A DNA stretch of 64,000 nucleotides from Pseudomonadota bacterium. GTDB taxonomy: Bacteria > Pseudomonadota > Gammaproteobacteria > Burkholderiales > Burkholderiaceae_C. Each line of letters starts with the position of its first letter. Positions within the stretch are counted from its first letter, which is position 1. The notes under the pieces were generated by a model that made no database searches, had not been told where the DNA came from, and worked only from the letters and a program-made list of their open reading frames with translations. Below are positions 54,961-62,886 of this stretch, piece after piece. Location: assembly GCA_018241225.1 (NCBI GenBank), contig JAFEEG010000016.1, positions 62,001 through 126,000 of the forward strand, given 5' to 3'. The position numbers and the translations under genes are program-made.

Positions 54961-55824
54961 TTGGACGCACAGCAGGAAGACCAGCTGCAATCCTGGATTG
55001 GACGCAGCGAGACGGTCGAAGACACGATCACCCGCACCCCGGTGGTGGCGCTGACCGCCACCCTGGACCACCCGCCGGCGCCGGTGGCCGAGGGCACGGA
55101 ACTGCCGCCGCTGTGGCACTGGCTCTATTTCCTGCCCATGCACCGGCAGAGCGAGATCGGGGCCGACGGCCACGCCAAGCGCGGCGGCTTTCTTCCGCCT
55201 GTGCCGCTTCCCCGGCGCATGTGGGCCGGCAGCCAGTTCGAGTTCCGCGCGCCGATCCGGGTGGGCGACCGCGTGGCCCGCACCTCGACCATCGACAAGG
55301 TCACGGCCAAGGAAGGCCGCACCGGCAAGCTCGTGTTCGTGAAGGTGCGCCACGAGGTTCGATGCAACGGGGCGGCGCAGCCGGCGCTCGTCGAGTTCCA
55401 CGACATCGTCTACCGCGAAGCGCAAGGCCCGAACGATGTCGCGCCGCCGCCCCAGGCCGCACCGGCCGAGGCCGCCTGGCGGCGCCAGATCGTGCCGGAC
55501 GACGTGCTGCTGTTCCGCTACTCGGCGCTCACCTTCAACGGCCACCGCATCCACTACGACCGGCGCTATGTCACGGAGGTCGAGGGCTATCCCGGCCTGA
55601 TCGTGCATGGCCCGCTCATCGCCACGCTGCTGCTGGACCTGCTGCGCCGCCAGATGCCCGATGCGCAGCTCGCCACCTTCACCTTCAAGGCCGTGCGGCC
55701 CACCTTCGACCTGAACGCCTTCCATGTCAGCGGCCAGCCGGCGGCTGACGGAAAGACGATCCGCCTCTGGGCTTCGGACCACGAGGGCCGGCTGACCATG
55801 GATGCCACCGCGGTGCTGCGCTGA
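54961..55824 (+). CDS. MaoC-like enoyl-CoA hydratase, mesaconyl-/itaconyl-CoA hydratase type
   Basis: A protein of about 287 residues with two hot-dog halves. LPPLWHWLYFLPMHRQSEIG and GGFLPPVPLPRRMWAGSQFE lie in the first. The second has ALTFNGHRIHYDRRYVTEVE and YPGLIVHGPLIATLLLDLL, with the catalytic His/Asp region. The layout matches mesaconyl-C4-CoA hydratases. A TTG at 54961 follows AAGGAGAC; ATGs at 54892 and 54934 are alternatives without such a site. Followed by a CoA-transferase and a CitE-like lyase, it should hydrate mesaconyl- or itaconyl-CoA to citramalyl-CoA. Confidence 0.87.
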   Translation: MDAQQEDQLQSWIGRSETVEDTITRTPVVALTATLDHPPAPVAEGTELPPLWHWLYFLPMHRQSEIGADGHAKRGGFLPPVPLPRRMWAGSQFEFRAPIRVGDRVARTSTIDKVTAKEGRTGKLVFVKVRHEVRCNGAAQPALVEFHDIVYREAQGPNDVAPPPQAAPAEAAWRRQIVPDDVLLFRYSALTFNGHRIHYDRRYVTEVEGYPGLIVHGPLIATLLLDLLRRQMPDAQLATFTFKAVRPTFDLNAFHVSGQPAADGKTIRLWASDHEGRLTMDATAVLR

Positions 55825-55859
55825 CTTCCGACCCCTCAAAAGAATCAGGAAAGAGAACC

Positions 55860-57050
55860 ATGCAGCCACTCAAGGGCATCACCGTCGTGACCCTGGAACA
55901 CGCGATTGCCGCGCCCTTCGCCACCCGCCAGCTGGCCGACCTCGGCGCCCGGGTCATCAAGATCGAACGCCCCGGCTCGGGCGACTTCGCCCGCGGGTAT
56001 GACGAACGGGTGCGCGGCCTGGCATCGCATTTCGTCTGGACCAACCGGTCCAAGGAAAGCCTGACGCTCGACGTGAAGCATCCGCAAGCCGCCCGCGTGC
56101 TGGAACGGCTGGTGATGGACAAGGCCGACGTGGTGGTGCAGAACCTGGCACCGGGCGCCGCTGCGCGGCTCGGCCTGGGCTACGACACGCTGTCGGCGGC
56201 CAAGCCGGGCCTGATCGTCTGCGACATCTCGGGCTACGGCGACGACCCCCGCAACCCGGGCCCCTACCGGGACAAGAAGGCCTACGACCTGCTGATCCAG
56301 AGCGAAGCCGGCTTCGTCTCCGTGACCGGCACGCCGGAAGAGCCCTGCAAGGCGGGACCGTCCATCGCCGACATCGCCGCCGGCATGTACGCGTACAGCA
56401 ACATCCTGGCCGCGCTGCTGCAGCGTGGGCAGACCGGCAAGGGCCAGCGCATCGACATCTCCATGCTGGAGGCGCTGGCGGAGTGGACAAGCTACCCGCT
56501 GTACTACGCCTTCGAAGGCGCCGAGCCGCCGCCGCGCACCGGCGCCAGCCACGCGACCATCTACCCCTATGGCCCGTTCCCGGCCGGCGACGGCACCACC
56601 GTGATGCTGGGGCTGCAGAACGAACGCGAATGGGCCAGCTTCTGCGACAAGGTGCTGCAGCAGCCCGATCTGGCCAAGGACCCGCGCTTTACCGCCAACT
56701 TCAAGCGCGTGAAGGAACGGGCTGCCCTGCGCCAGATCATCGTGGAGGCCTTTGCGCCGCTCACCGGCCAGCAGGTGGTCGAGCGCCTCGAACTCGCCCA
56801 GATCGCCAACGCGCAGGTCAACACCATGAAGGACGTCTGGGCGCATCCGCAGCTGCAGGCCCGCGGGCGCTGGACCGAGGTCGGCACCGCCGTGGGGCCG
56901 GTGCCCGCCATGCTGCCGCCCGGCACCTGGAACACGGGGCCGCGCATGGACCCGGTGCCGGCCCTGGGCCAGCACACGGACGCAATCCTGGCCGAACTCG
57001 GCTACAGCCCGGCTGCGATTGCGCAGCTGCGTGAATCCAAGGCCGTCTGA
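55860..57050 (+). CDS. CoA-transferase family III, C5-dicarboxylate activation candidate
   Basis: A 396-residue class III CoA-transferase. LKGITVVTLEHAIAAPFATR, RLVMDKADVVVQNLAPGAAA and AYDLLIQSEAGFVSVTGTPE are the family blocks; the catalytic Asp is probably the one in PSIADIAAG. It is 35 bp after the hydratase gene and 10 bp before the CitE-like gene. By context it loads CoA onto itaconate, mesaconate or citramalate, with succinyl-CoA the likely donor (inference). Confidence 0.92.
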   Translation: MQPLKGITVVTLEHAIAAPFATRQLADLGARVIKIERPGSGDFARGYDERVRGLASHFVWTNRSKESLTLDVKHPQAARVLERLVMDKADVVVQNLAPGAAARLGLGYDTLSAAKPGLIVCDISGYGDDPRNPGPYRDKKAYDLLIQSEAGFVSVTGTPEEPCKAGPSIADIAAGMYAYSNILAALLQRGQTGKGQRIDISMLEALAEWTSYPLYYAFEGAEPPPRTGASHATIYPYGPFPAGDGTTVMLGLQNEREWASFCDKVLQQPDLAKDPRFTANFKRVKERAALRQIIVEAFAPLTGQQVVERLELAQIANAQVNTMKDVWAHPQLQARGRWTEVGTAVGPVPAMLPPGTWNTGPRMDPVPALGQHTDAILAELGYSPAAIAQLRESKAV

Positions 57051-57060
57051 GGTCGCCGCC

Positions 57061-57903
57061 ATGTCCGCCGCCCCGTCCGCCGGCCTGCAGCCCCAGGTCC
57101 GAACCTACCTCTTCGTTCCGGGCACACGGACGGAGCGCTTCGCCAAGGCCCTGGCCAGCGGGGCCGACAAGGTGGTCCTGGACCTGGAGGACGCGGTGGC
57201 GCCTGGCGACAAGGCCAGCGCGCGCGATGCCGTCGCTGCCTGGCTGGAGAAGGCAGCGCCCGAAGAGCGTTCCCGCGTGGTGGTGCGGATCAACGACGCC
57301 ACCACAACCTGGTTCGCGGCCGACCTGGCAGCATTGGGCAACGCCGCCGGCATCGGCGTGCTGCTGCCCAAGGCCGAGTCGGCCGCGCAGATCGCCAAGG
57401 CGCAGGCTGCATTGCCGCGGGCCGGCATCCTCGCTCTTATCGAAAGCGCACGCGGCGTCGCTGAAGCCAACCGCATTGCCGCCGCCGGCATACAGCGCAT
57501 GGTCTTCGGCACGCTCGATTTCGCGCTCGATCTCGACCTGGATATTGCGACGGACGGCTCGGCGCTCGCCTATGCGGCCAGCCGCATCGTGATCGCCTCC
57601 CGCCTGGCAGGCCTGCCGGCACCCGTGGCAGGGGTCACGCCGCAACTGGACGACGAGGCGCGGCTGCTGCGCGACCTTGTGGAGGCGCGGCGCCTGGGCT
57701 TCGGCGCCAAGCTGTGCATCCACCCCCGCCAGGTGGCACCCATCCATGCCGCACTTCGGCCCGGCGACGCCGCCCTGGATTGGGCCCGCCGCGTACTCGC
57801 TGCCGATGCCGCGTCGCCGGGCGCCGCACGCCTGGACGGCCGCATGGTCGACCGGCCGGTCGTGCTGCAGGCGCAGCGCACGCTGGCGCTGGCCCGCGAC
57901 TGA
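57061..57903 (+). CDS. HpcH/HpaI (CitE-like) aldolase, citramalyl-/malyl-CoA lyase type
   Basis: A 280-residue TIM-barrel lyase. TYLFVPGTRTERFAKALASG and ADKVVLDLEDAVAPGDKASA hold the metal-site residues. Conserved Arg and Glu lie in VVVRINDAT and LALIESARGV, and VFGTLDFALDLDLD is typical. It would cleave citramalyl-CoA to pyruvate and acetyl-CoA. The ATG at 57061 (after GAGG) is preferred over 57019, which overlaps the CoA-transferase. With the two preceding genes it forms the three-step set known for itaconate/mesaconate breakdown. Confidence 0.9.
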   Translation: MSAAPSAGLQPQVRTYLFVPGTRTERFAKALASGADKVVLDLEDAVAPGDKASARDAVAAWLEKAAPEERSRVVVRINDATTTWFAADLAALGNAAGIGVLLPKAESAAQIAKAQAALPRAGILALIESARGVAEANRIAAAGIQRMVFGTLDFALDLDLDIATDGSALAYAASRIVIASRLAGLPAPVAGVTPQLDDEARLLRDLVEARRLGFGAKLCIHPRQVAPIHAALRPGDAALDWARRVLAADAASPGAARLDGRMVDRPVVLQAQRTLALARD

Positions 57904-57948
57904 CATCCGTCCACTTCCTTTTCCCACCGCACAGAGAGAGACACCACC

Positions 57949-59295
57949 ATGGCTTCCACCATCATCGACTCGCGCATCTTCGGCGACATGTTCAGCGACG
58001 CGCGCATGCGCGAGGTCTGGTCCGACGAGAACCGCACCGCCAAGTACCTGGACATCGAGCGGGCCCTGGCCAAGGTCCAGGGCGAGCTGGGCATCATCCC
58101 CAAGGAGGCGGCGGACGAGATCGTGCGCAACTGCAACCTCTCGCATATCGACTGGGTCAAGCTCAAGGCCAAGACCGAGCAGATCGGCTACCCGATCATC
58201 GCGGTGGTCAACCAGATCAACGCCAACTGCCGCGACAAGCTGGGCGAGTACTGCCACTGGGGCGCGACCACGCAGGACATCACCGACACGGCCGCCGTGC
58301 TGCAGATGCGCGAAGGCCTGGCGCTGGTCGAGCAGGACCTGGACGAGATCGGCGAAGCGCTGGCCGCGCTGGCCAGGAAGTACCGCGACACGCCCATCAT
58401 CGGCCGCTCGAACCTGCAGCAGGCCACGCCCATCACCTTCGGCTACAAGATGGCCAGCATCCTGGCGGGCATCGACCGCCACCGCCAGCGGCTGCAGCAA
58501 CTCAAGCCGCGGGTGCTGATGGGCGAGTTCGGCGGCGCCTCGGGCACGCTGTCGTCGCTCGAGAAGGGCGCCATGGAAACCCAGGCCGGCCTGATGAAGG
58601 AACTGGGCCTGGCACAGCCGCTGATCTCCTGGCACACGGTGCGCGACACCATTGCCGAGGTCGGCGCCTTCCTGGGCCTGGTGGGCGGCTCGCTCGGCAA
58701 GATCGCCATGGACGTCAAGCTGATGATGCAGACCGAAGTGGCGGAGGTGTTCGAGCCCTTCGCGCCCGGCCGCGGCTCTTCCTCGACCATGCCGCAAAAG
58801 CGCAATCCGATCTCGTGCCTGTACATCCATGCCAACATCTCGGTCGCCCGCCAGCATGCCGCGGCGCTGATGGACGCCATGGTGGCGGACCACGAGCGCT
58901 CCACCGGCCCGTGGGAGATCGAATGGGTGGCGCTGCCCGAGATCTTCTGCCTCTTGTCGGGCGCCCTGAAGCAGACCAAGTTCATCCTCAAGGGGCTGGA
59001 AGTGGATGCGACCCGCATGCGCGCCAACATCGACATCACCAACGGGCTGGTCATGTCCGAAGCCGTGATGATGGGGCTGGGCCCCTACATCGGCCGCGAA
59101 TACGCGCACGACCTGGTCTATGACCTGTGCCGCCAGGCCATTGCGGACGACGTGCCGCTGATCGAGATCCTGGCCGCGCATCCGGAAATCAACAAGCACG
59201 TCAGCCGGGCGCAGCTCGAGGCGATGTGCGACCCGGCCAGCAACCTCGGCCAGGCCGGCGTGATGGTCGACCGCGTGCTGAGCGCACGCGGCTGA
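57949..59295 (+). CDS. Class II fumarase/aspartase-superfamily lyase
   Basis: A 448-residue lyase. The signature loop GSSSTMPQKRNPISCLYIHA and the active-site segment EYCHWGATTQDITDTAAVLQ place it among the adenylosuccinate-lyase/carboxymuconate-cycloisomerase branch, but genomic context argues against purine synthesis. Members add or remove fumarate-like groups by beta-elimination. In this operon it may deaminate or cleave a precursor of the C5/C6 acids, for instance an amino- or imino-linked dicarboxylate (inference). It follows the CitE-like gene by 45 bp and precedes dctA by 110 bp. Confidence 0.88.
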   Translation: MASTIIDSRIFGDMFSDARMREVWSDENRTAKYLDIERALAKVQGELGIIPKEAADEIVRNCNLSHIDWVKLKAKTEQIGYPIIAVVNQINANCRDKLGEYCHWGATTQDITDTAAVLQMREGLALVEQDLDEIGEALAALARKYRDTPIIGRSNLQQATPITFGYKMASILAGIDRHRQRLQQLKPRVLMGEFGGASGTLSSLEKGAMETQAGLMKELGLAQPLISWHTVRDTIAEVGAFLGLVGGSLGKIAMDVKLMMQTEVAEVFEPFAPGRGSSSTMPQKRNPISCLYIHANISVARQHAAALMDAMVADHERSTGPWEIEWVALPEIFCLLSGALKQTKFILKGLEVDATRMRANIDITNGLVMSEAVMMGLGPYIGREYAHDLVYDLCRQAIADDVPLIEILAAHPEINKHVSRAQLEAMCDPASNLGQAGVMVDRVLSARG

Positions 59296-59405
59296 ACGCT
59301 TCGCAGCACCACCCGGCGGCACACCCACACCGCCTGCCTTCACCGTCCAAGGAGCCGGCGCAGACCGGCGCGCCTCGATGTGCATTCCGATTCCGGAGAC
59401 AAGTC

Positions 59406-60740
59406 ATGAACATCCGCAAGCTGCTGAAGCTTCTCTACGTGCAGGTCCTGATCGGGCTTGTCCTGGGCATCACCGTCGGCCACTACTGGCCCGAGTTCGG
59501 TGCCGCGCTCAAGCCGCTGGGCGACGGCTTCGTCAAGCTGGTCAAGATGATGATCGCGCCGGTGGTGTTCTGCACCATCGTGAGCGGCATCACCTCACTG
59601 GGCGACTCCAAGGAGATCGGCAAGACGCTGCTCAAGGCCATGGGCCTGTTCTACGCGCTCACGATCATCGCGCTCGTCACCGGGCTGGTGACCGTGCTGC
59701 TGATCCAGCCCGGGGCCGGCATGCACATCGACCCGAAGAACCTCGATGCTTCGGTGGCGAGCCGCTTCGCGGGACAGGTGCACATCCACGGCTTCACCGA
59801 CTTCGTGATGCACATCATCCCGAACGCCTTCGTCGGGGCGTTTGCGGAAGGGGAGGTGCTGCCGGTGCTGCTGCTGGCGGTGATCTGCGGCTTCGGCCTG
59901 ACGAAGATCGGCGATGCGGCCAAGCCGGTGCTCGTGGGCATCGACGGCTTTTCCCACATGCTTTTCGCCGCCTTCGGCATCATCATGCGGCTGGCACCCA
60001 TCGGTGCGTTCGGCGCCATGGCCTTCACCGTGGGCCGCTACGGCATCAAGTCGATCGGCTCGCTGGGGCTGCTGATCGGCACCTTCTACGTGGCCTGCCT
60101 CTTCTTCGTCTTCGTGGTGCTGGGCGTGCTGTCGCGCATGCACGGCTTCAGGCTGTGGCAGCTGATGCGCTACATCAAGGAAGAACTGCTCGTGGTGCTG
60201 GGCACCTCTTCGAGCGAGCCGGTGCTGCCGCGCCTGCTGCTCAAGCTCGAGCGGCTGGGCTGCAAGAAGGGCGTGGTGGGGCTGGTGCTGCCGACCGGCT
60301 ACTCGTTCAACCTGGACGGCACGGCCATCTACCTCACGCTGGCATCGATGTTCATCGCCCAGGCCTGCGACATCCACCTGACCTGGCTGCAGATCGCCTC
60401 CATGCTGGGCATCATGCTGCTCACTTCCAAGGGGGCGGCCGGCGTCACCGGCAGCGGCTTCGTCGCGCTGGTGGCCACGCTCACCGTGATGCCGGACTTG
60501 CCGGTGGCCGGCGTGGCGCTGATCGTGGGCATCGACCGCTTCATGTCCGAGGCGCGCGCCCTCACCAGCACGATCAGCAATGCAGTGGCCTGCGTGGTGG
60601 TCTCGATCTGGGAGAACGCCTGCGACCGCGAGGTGCTTTGCAGGGAACTCGGCGCCAACTACGGCAACACCGAGCATGAGCTCGAAGCCGGCACGGGCGA
60701 CGTGCACCTGCCGCTCGGCCCCACCGGCACGGCTCACTGA
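59406..60740 (+). CDS. dctA: C4-dicarboxylate:cation symporter DctA
   Basis: A 444-residue glutamate/dicarboxylate symporter. Conserved segments include LGDGFVKLVKMMIAPVVFCT, TSSSEPVLPRLLLKLERLG (the serine-rich loop) and VLPTGYSFNLDGTAIYLTLA. The family imports succinate, fumarate and malate by proton or sodium symport across the inner membrane. It is the last rightward gene of the hydratase operon and its end overlaps the convergent LysR gene by 7 bp. It may be adapted here to a C5 acid. Confidence 0.93.
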   Translation: MNIRKLLKLLYVQVLIGLVLGITVGHYWPEFGAALKPLGDGFVKLVKMMIAPVVFCTIVSGITSLGDSKEIGKTLLKAMGLFYALTIIALVTGLVTVLLIQPGAGMHIDPKNLDASVASRFAGQVHIHGFTDFVMHIIPNAFVGAFAEGEVLPVLLLAVICGFGLTKIGDAAKPVLVGIDGFSHMLFAAFGIIMRLAPIGAFGAMAFTVGRYGIKSIGSLGLLIGTFYVACLFFVFVVLGVLSRMHGFRLWQLMRYIKEELLVVLGTSSSEPVLPRLLLKLERLGCKKGVVGLVLPTGYSFNLDGTAIYLTLASMFIAQACDIHLTWLQIASMLGIMLLTSKGAAGVTGSGFVALVATLTVMPDLPVAGVALIVGIDRFMSEARALTSTISNAVACVVVSIWENACDREVLCRELGANYGNTEHELEAGTGDVHLPLGPTGTAH

Positions 60741-61675
60741 TCCTTCGCGGGCTCGGCGCGGCGGCTTGCGGGCCGGCCGCGCTTTGCTTTCATTTCCGAG
60801 AAGAAGGCGTAGAGCTGCTGCGCCGCCGGCGAGAGGCTGCGGCCCTTGCGCCGGATGAGGCCGATCTTGCGCGTGATCACCGGGTCGTACAGCGGAACGC
60901 TCACCAGCAGCGGATGGTCCGCACCCGGCATGGCAATCGAGGGCACCGCCGCCACGCCCAGGCCGGCCTCGACCATCCCCAGGGTGGTGGTGACGTGCTG
61001 GGTCTCGTAGATGCTCTGCGGGCGGCCTTCCAGGTGGGCCAGCGCCTGGTCCAGCAGCAGCCGGTTGCCCGAGGCCTTGCTGACCGAGATGTAGTCGTAC
61101 TGACCCAGTTCGGTCCAGCTCACGCGGCGCTTGCGCGCCAGCGGGTGGTCGCGCCGGCAGGCCGCGACGAAGCGCTCTTCCAGCAGGGGCTTGAACTCGA
61201 TGTCGGGCTCCTTGCCGCCCACGAAGTTCAGTCCGAAGTCGGCCTCGCCGCGCGAGACCGCCGACAGCACTTCGTTGGCGCTGGCGTCGAACACCTTGAC
61301 CCGGATCTTCGGGTACCGCTCGTGGTACTGCGCGATCACGTGGGACAGGAAGTAGTAGACGGTCGACGGCACGCAGGCGATGGTGACTTCGCCCATGCGC
61401 GTGGCGGCCACGCCGCGGATGCCCAGCAGCGTGTGGTCCAGGTCGTCCAGCAGCTGCTGCACGGCGCGGTCGAAGTCGCGGCCGACCGAGGTCAGGCTTA
61501 CCCGGCGGGTGGTGCGGTCGAGCAGGCGAACGCCCAGCGCCTCCTCGAGCTTTTCGATGCGCCGGCTGAAGGCCGGCTGCGACACATGCAGCGCCTCGGC
61601 GGCCTTGCGGAAGTTCTTCTGCTCGGCCACCGCGCGGAAGGCCTGCAGGTCGTTCAGGTTGAAGTTGATCGCCAT
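60734..61675 (-). CDS. LysR-type transcriptional regulator
   Basis: A 313-residue LysR protein beginning MAINFNLNDLQAFRAVAEQK, with EALHVSQPAFSRRIEKLEEA as the helix-turn-helix and an effector domain from about residue 92. It faces the Bug gene at 61829 across 153 bp containing the second copy of the shared 31-bp element. It ends within dctA. It probably controls the Bug-PrpF pair and perhaps also the hydratase operon. Confidence 0.91.
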   Translation of the reverse strand: MAINFNLNDLQAFRAVAEQKNFRKAAEALHVSQPAFSRRIEKLEEALGVRLLDRTTRRVSLTSVGRDFDRAVQQLLDDLDHTLLGIRGVAATRMGEVTIACVPSTVYYFLSHVIAQYHERYPKIRVKVFDASANEVLSAVSRGEADFGLNFVGGKEPDIEFKPLLEERFVAACRRDHPLARKRRVSWTELGQYDYISVSKASGNRLLLDQALAHLEGRPQSIYETQHVTTTLGMVEAGLGVAAVPSIAMPGADHPLLVSVPLYDPVITRKIGLIRRKGRSLSPAAQQLYAFFSEMKAKRGRPASRRAEPAKDQ

Positions 61676-61709
61676 GGCCTGGCCCGTGGTTCTTCACTGA
61701 TCGACAGTG

Positions 61710-61740
61710 TGCATCAATCGATCTTAAACATGCAATTCTC
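61710..61740 (+). promoter_or_regulatory. Shared 31-bp promoter element, copy 2
   Basis: It starts TGCATCAAT and ends TGCAATTCTC, as at 54858. Here the inner bases make TGCAT...ATGCA a clear inverted repeat. It is 35 bp upstream of the LysR start and 88 bp upstream of the Bug start. Confidence 0.65.
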
Positions 61741-61828
61741 AAAACGCTTCAGGAGGCGGACCATTGGATCCAAGGGCGAACAAGAGCCTGCGCATCGCAA
61801 ATTCCAGACGATCCACCGGAGTAGACAA

Positions 61829-62803
61829 ATGCTGAAGACCCACAAGAATCCCGGCGCTGCCGCCGTGGCGCTGGCCGCCACTCTGGCCTGTGGCGCCGCC
61901 GCCGCGGCCTTTCCCGAGAAGGCCATCACCATCGTGGTGCCGACGGCCGCCGGCGGCGCCAACGACGCGATGGCCCGCGTCATCGGCCAGGCCATGTCGG
62001 CCACGCTGAAGCAACCCGTCATCGTGGAGAACAAGGCCGGTGCCAATGGTGCCATCGCCAGCGAATACGTGATGCGCGCCGCGCCCGACGGCTACACCCT
62101 GATGCTGGGCTACATCGCCACCCATGCGATGAACCCGGCCCTGCAGAAGCTGCGCTACGACCCGGTCAAGGATTTCGAGCCGGTCGCTATGGTCGGGTCC
62201 TCGGCCACGATGATGGTGCTCAATCCGGCGGTGAAGGCGTCGGACGCGAAGGGGCTGGTCGCCGTGCTCAAGGCCGCACCGGACAAGACCAGCTACGCCT
62301 CGGCCGGCAACGGCACCGCGCCGCACTTTGCCGCGGAGATGTTCAAGCTCTCCACCGGCACGAGCATGGTGCACGTGCCGTACAAGGGATCGGCGCCGGC
62401 CATCACCGACACCATCGGCGGCCAGACGCAGGTGATGTTCCCCAGCCTCTTTACAGCCATGCCCTACGTCAAGGCCGGCAAGCTGAAGGCCGTCGGAGTT
62501 GCGGGCACCAAGCGCTCGGCGCTCATGCCCGACGTGCCCACTTTGCAGGAGCAGGGCATCGCCGATGTGGACGTGTCCCAGTGGTACGGCATCTTCGCGC
62601 CGGCCAAGACGCCCAGGCCGGTGGTGGAGCAGCTCAACAAGGTGCTCAATGAAGTCCTGGCCGACAAGACCGTGGCCAAGCGCCTGGAAGTCCACGGCGC
62701 CGAGGTCTCGACGATGACGACCGAGCAGATGCGCACGTATGTGGCGCAGGAACAGGTCAAGTGGAAGAAGGTGGTCCAGGCCGCCAAGATCACCGCAGAC
62801 TGA
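61829..62803 (+). CDS. Bug/TctC-type periplasmic binding protein
   Basis: A 324-residue exported protein with a signal peptide of about 27 residues. FPEKAITIVVPTAAGGANDA, IVENKAGANGAIASEYVM and VHVPYKGSAPAITDTIGGQT mark the family. The ATG at 61829 follows GGAG at 9 bp; the same frame is open far upstream as antisense of the LysR gene. It is paired with the prpF-like gene, so its ligand may be a C6 tricarboxylate such as an aconitate or methylcitrate derivative. Confidence 0.92.
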   Translation: MLKTHKNPGAAAVALAATLACGAAAAAFPEKAITIVVPTAAGGANDAMARVIGQAMSATLKQPVIVENKAGANGAIASEYVMRAAPDGYTLMLGYIATHAMNPALQKLRYDPVKDFEPVAMVGSSATMMVLNPAVKASDAKGLVAVLKAAPDKTSYASAGNGTAPHFAAEMFKLSTGTSMVHVPYKGSAPAITDTIGGQTQVMFPSLFTAMPYVKAGKLKAVGVAGTKRSALMPDVPTLQEQGIADVDVSQWYGIFAPAKTPRPVVEQLNKVLNEVLADKTVAKRLEVHGAEVSTMTTEQMRTYVAQEQVKWKKVVQAAKITAD

Positions 62804-62838
62804 CATGGCCCCCACGCTCATCGCTTCGCGTATCGCTG

Positions 62839-62885
62839 CCCCCCGAGGGGGCGCTCAGTGCCTTCGGGCGGCCGGGCGGCACTGA
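62839..62885. repeat. REP-like double stem-loop
   Basis: A C5/G5 hairpin (62839-62851) is followed by an 8-bp stem, TCAGTGCC paired with GGCACTGA (62855-62885), around a 15-base GC-rich loop. It fills the gap between the Bug gene and the prpF-like gene. The sequence is like a family of repeated intergenic elements I recall from Variovorax and relatives. It could attenuate transcription into the next gene. Confidence 0.6.
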
Positions 62886-62886
62886 C

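Noticed and set aside
57949..59295. Adenylosuccinate lyase PurB for purine synthesis
   Set aside because: The family signature alone is shared by many lyases; position between a CitE-like lyase and dctA argues for a catabolic function.
56818..59385. An 855-codon leftward open frame
   Set aside because: Antisense to the CoA-transferase end, CitE-like lyase and fumarase-superfamily genes, which all have clear motifs and ribosome sites.
59595..61742. A 715-codon leftward open frame across dctA and the LysR gene
   Set aside because: Shadow of dctA on one side and an out-of-frame reading of the LysR gene on the other; no domain is recognised.
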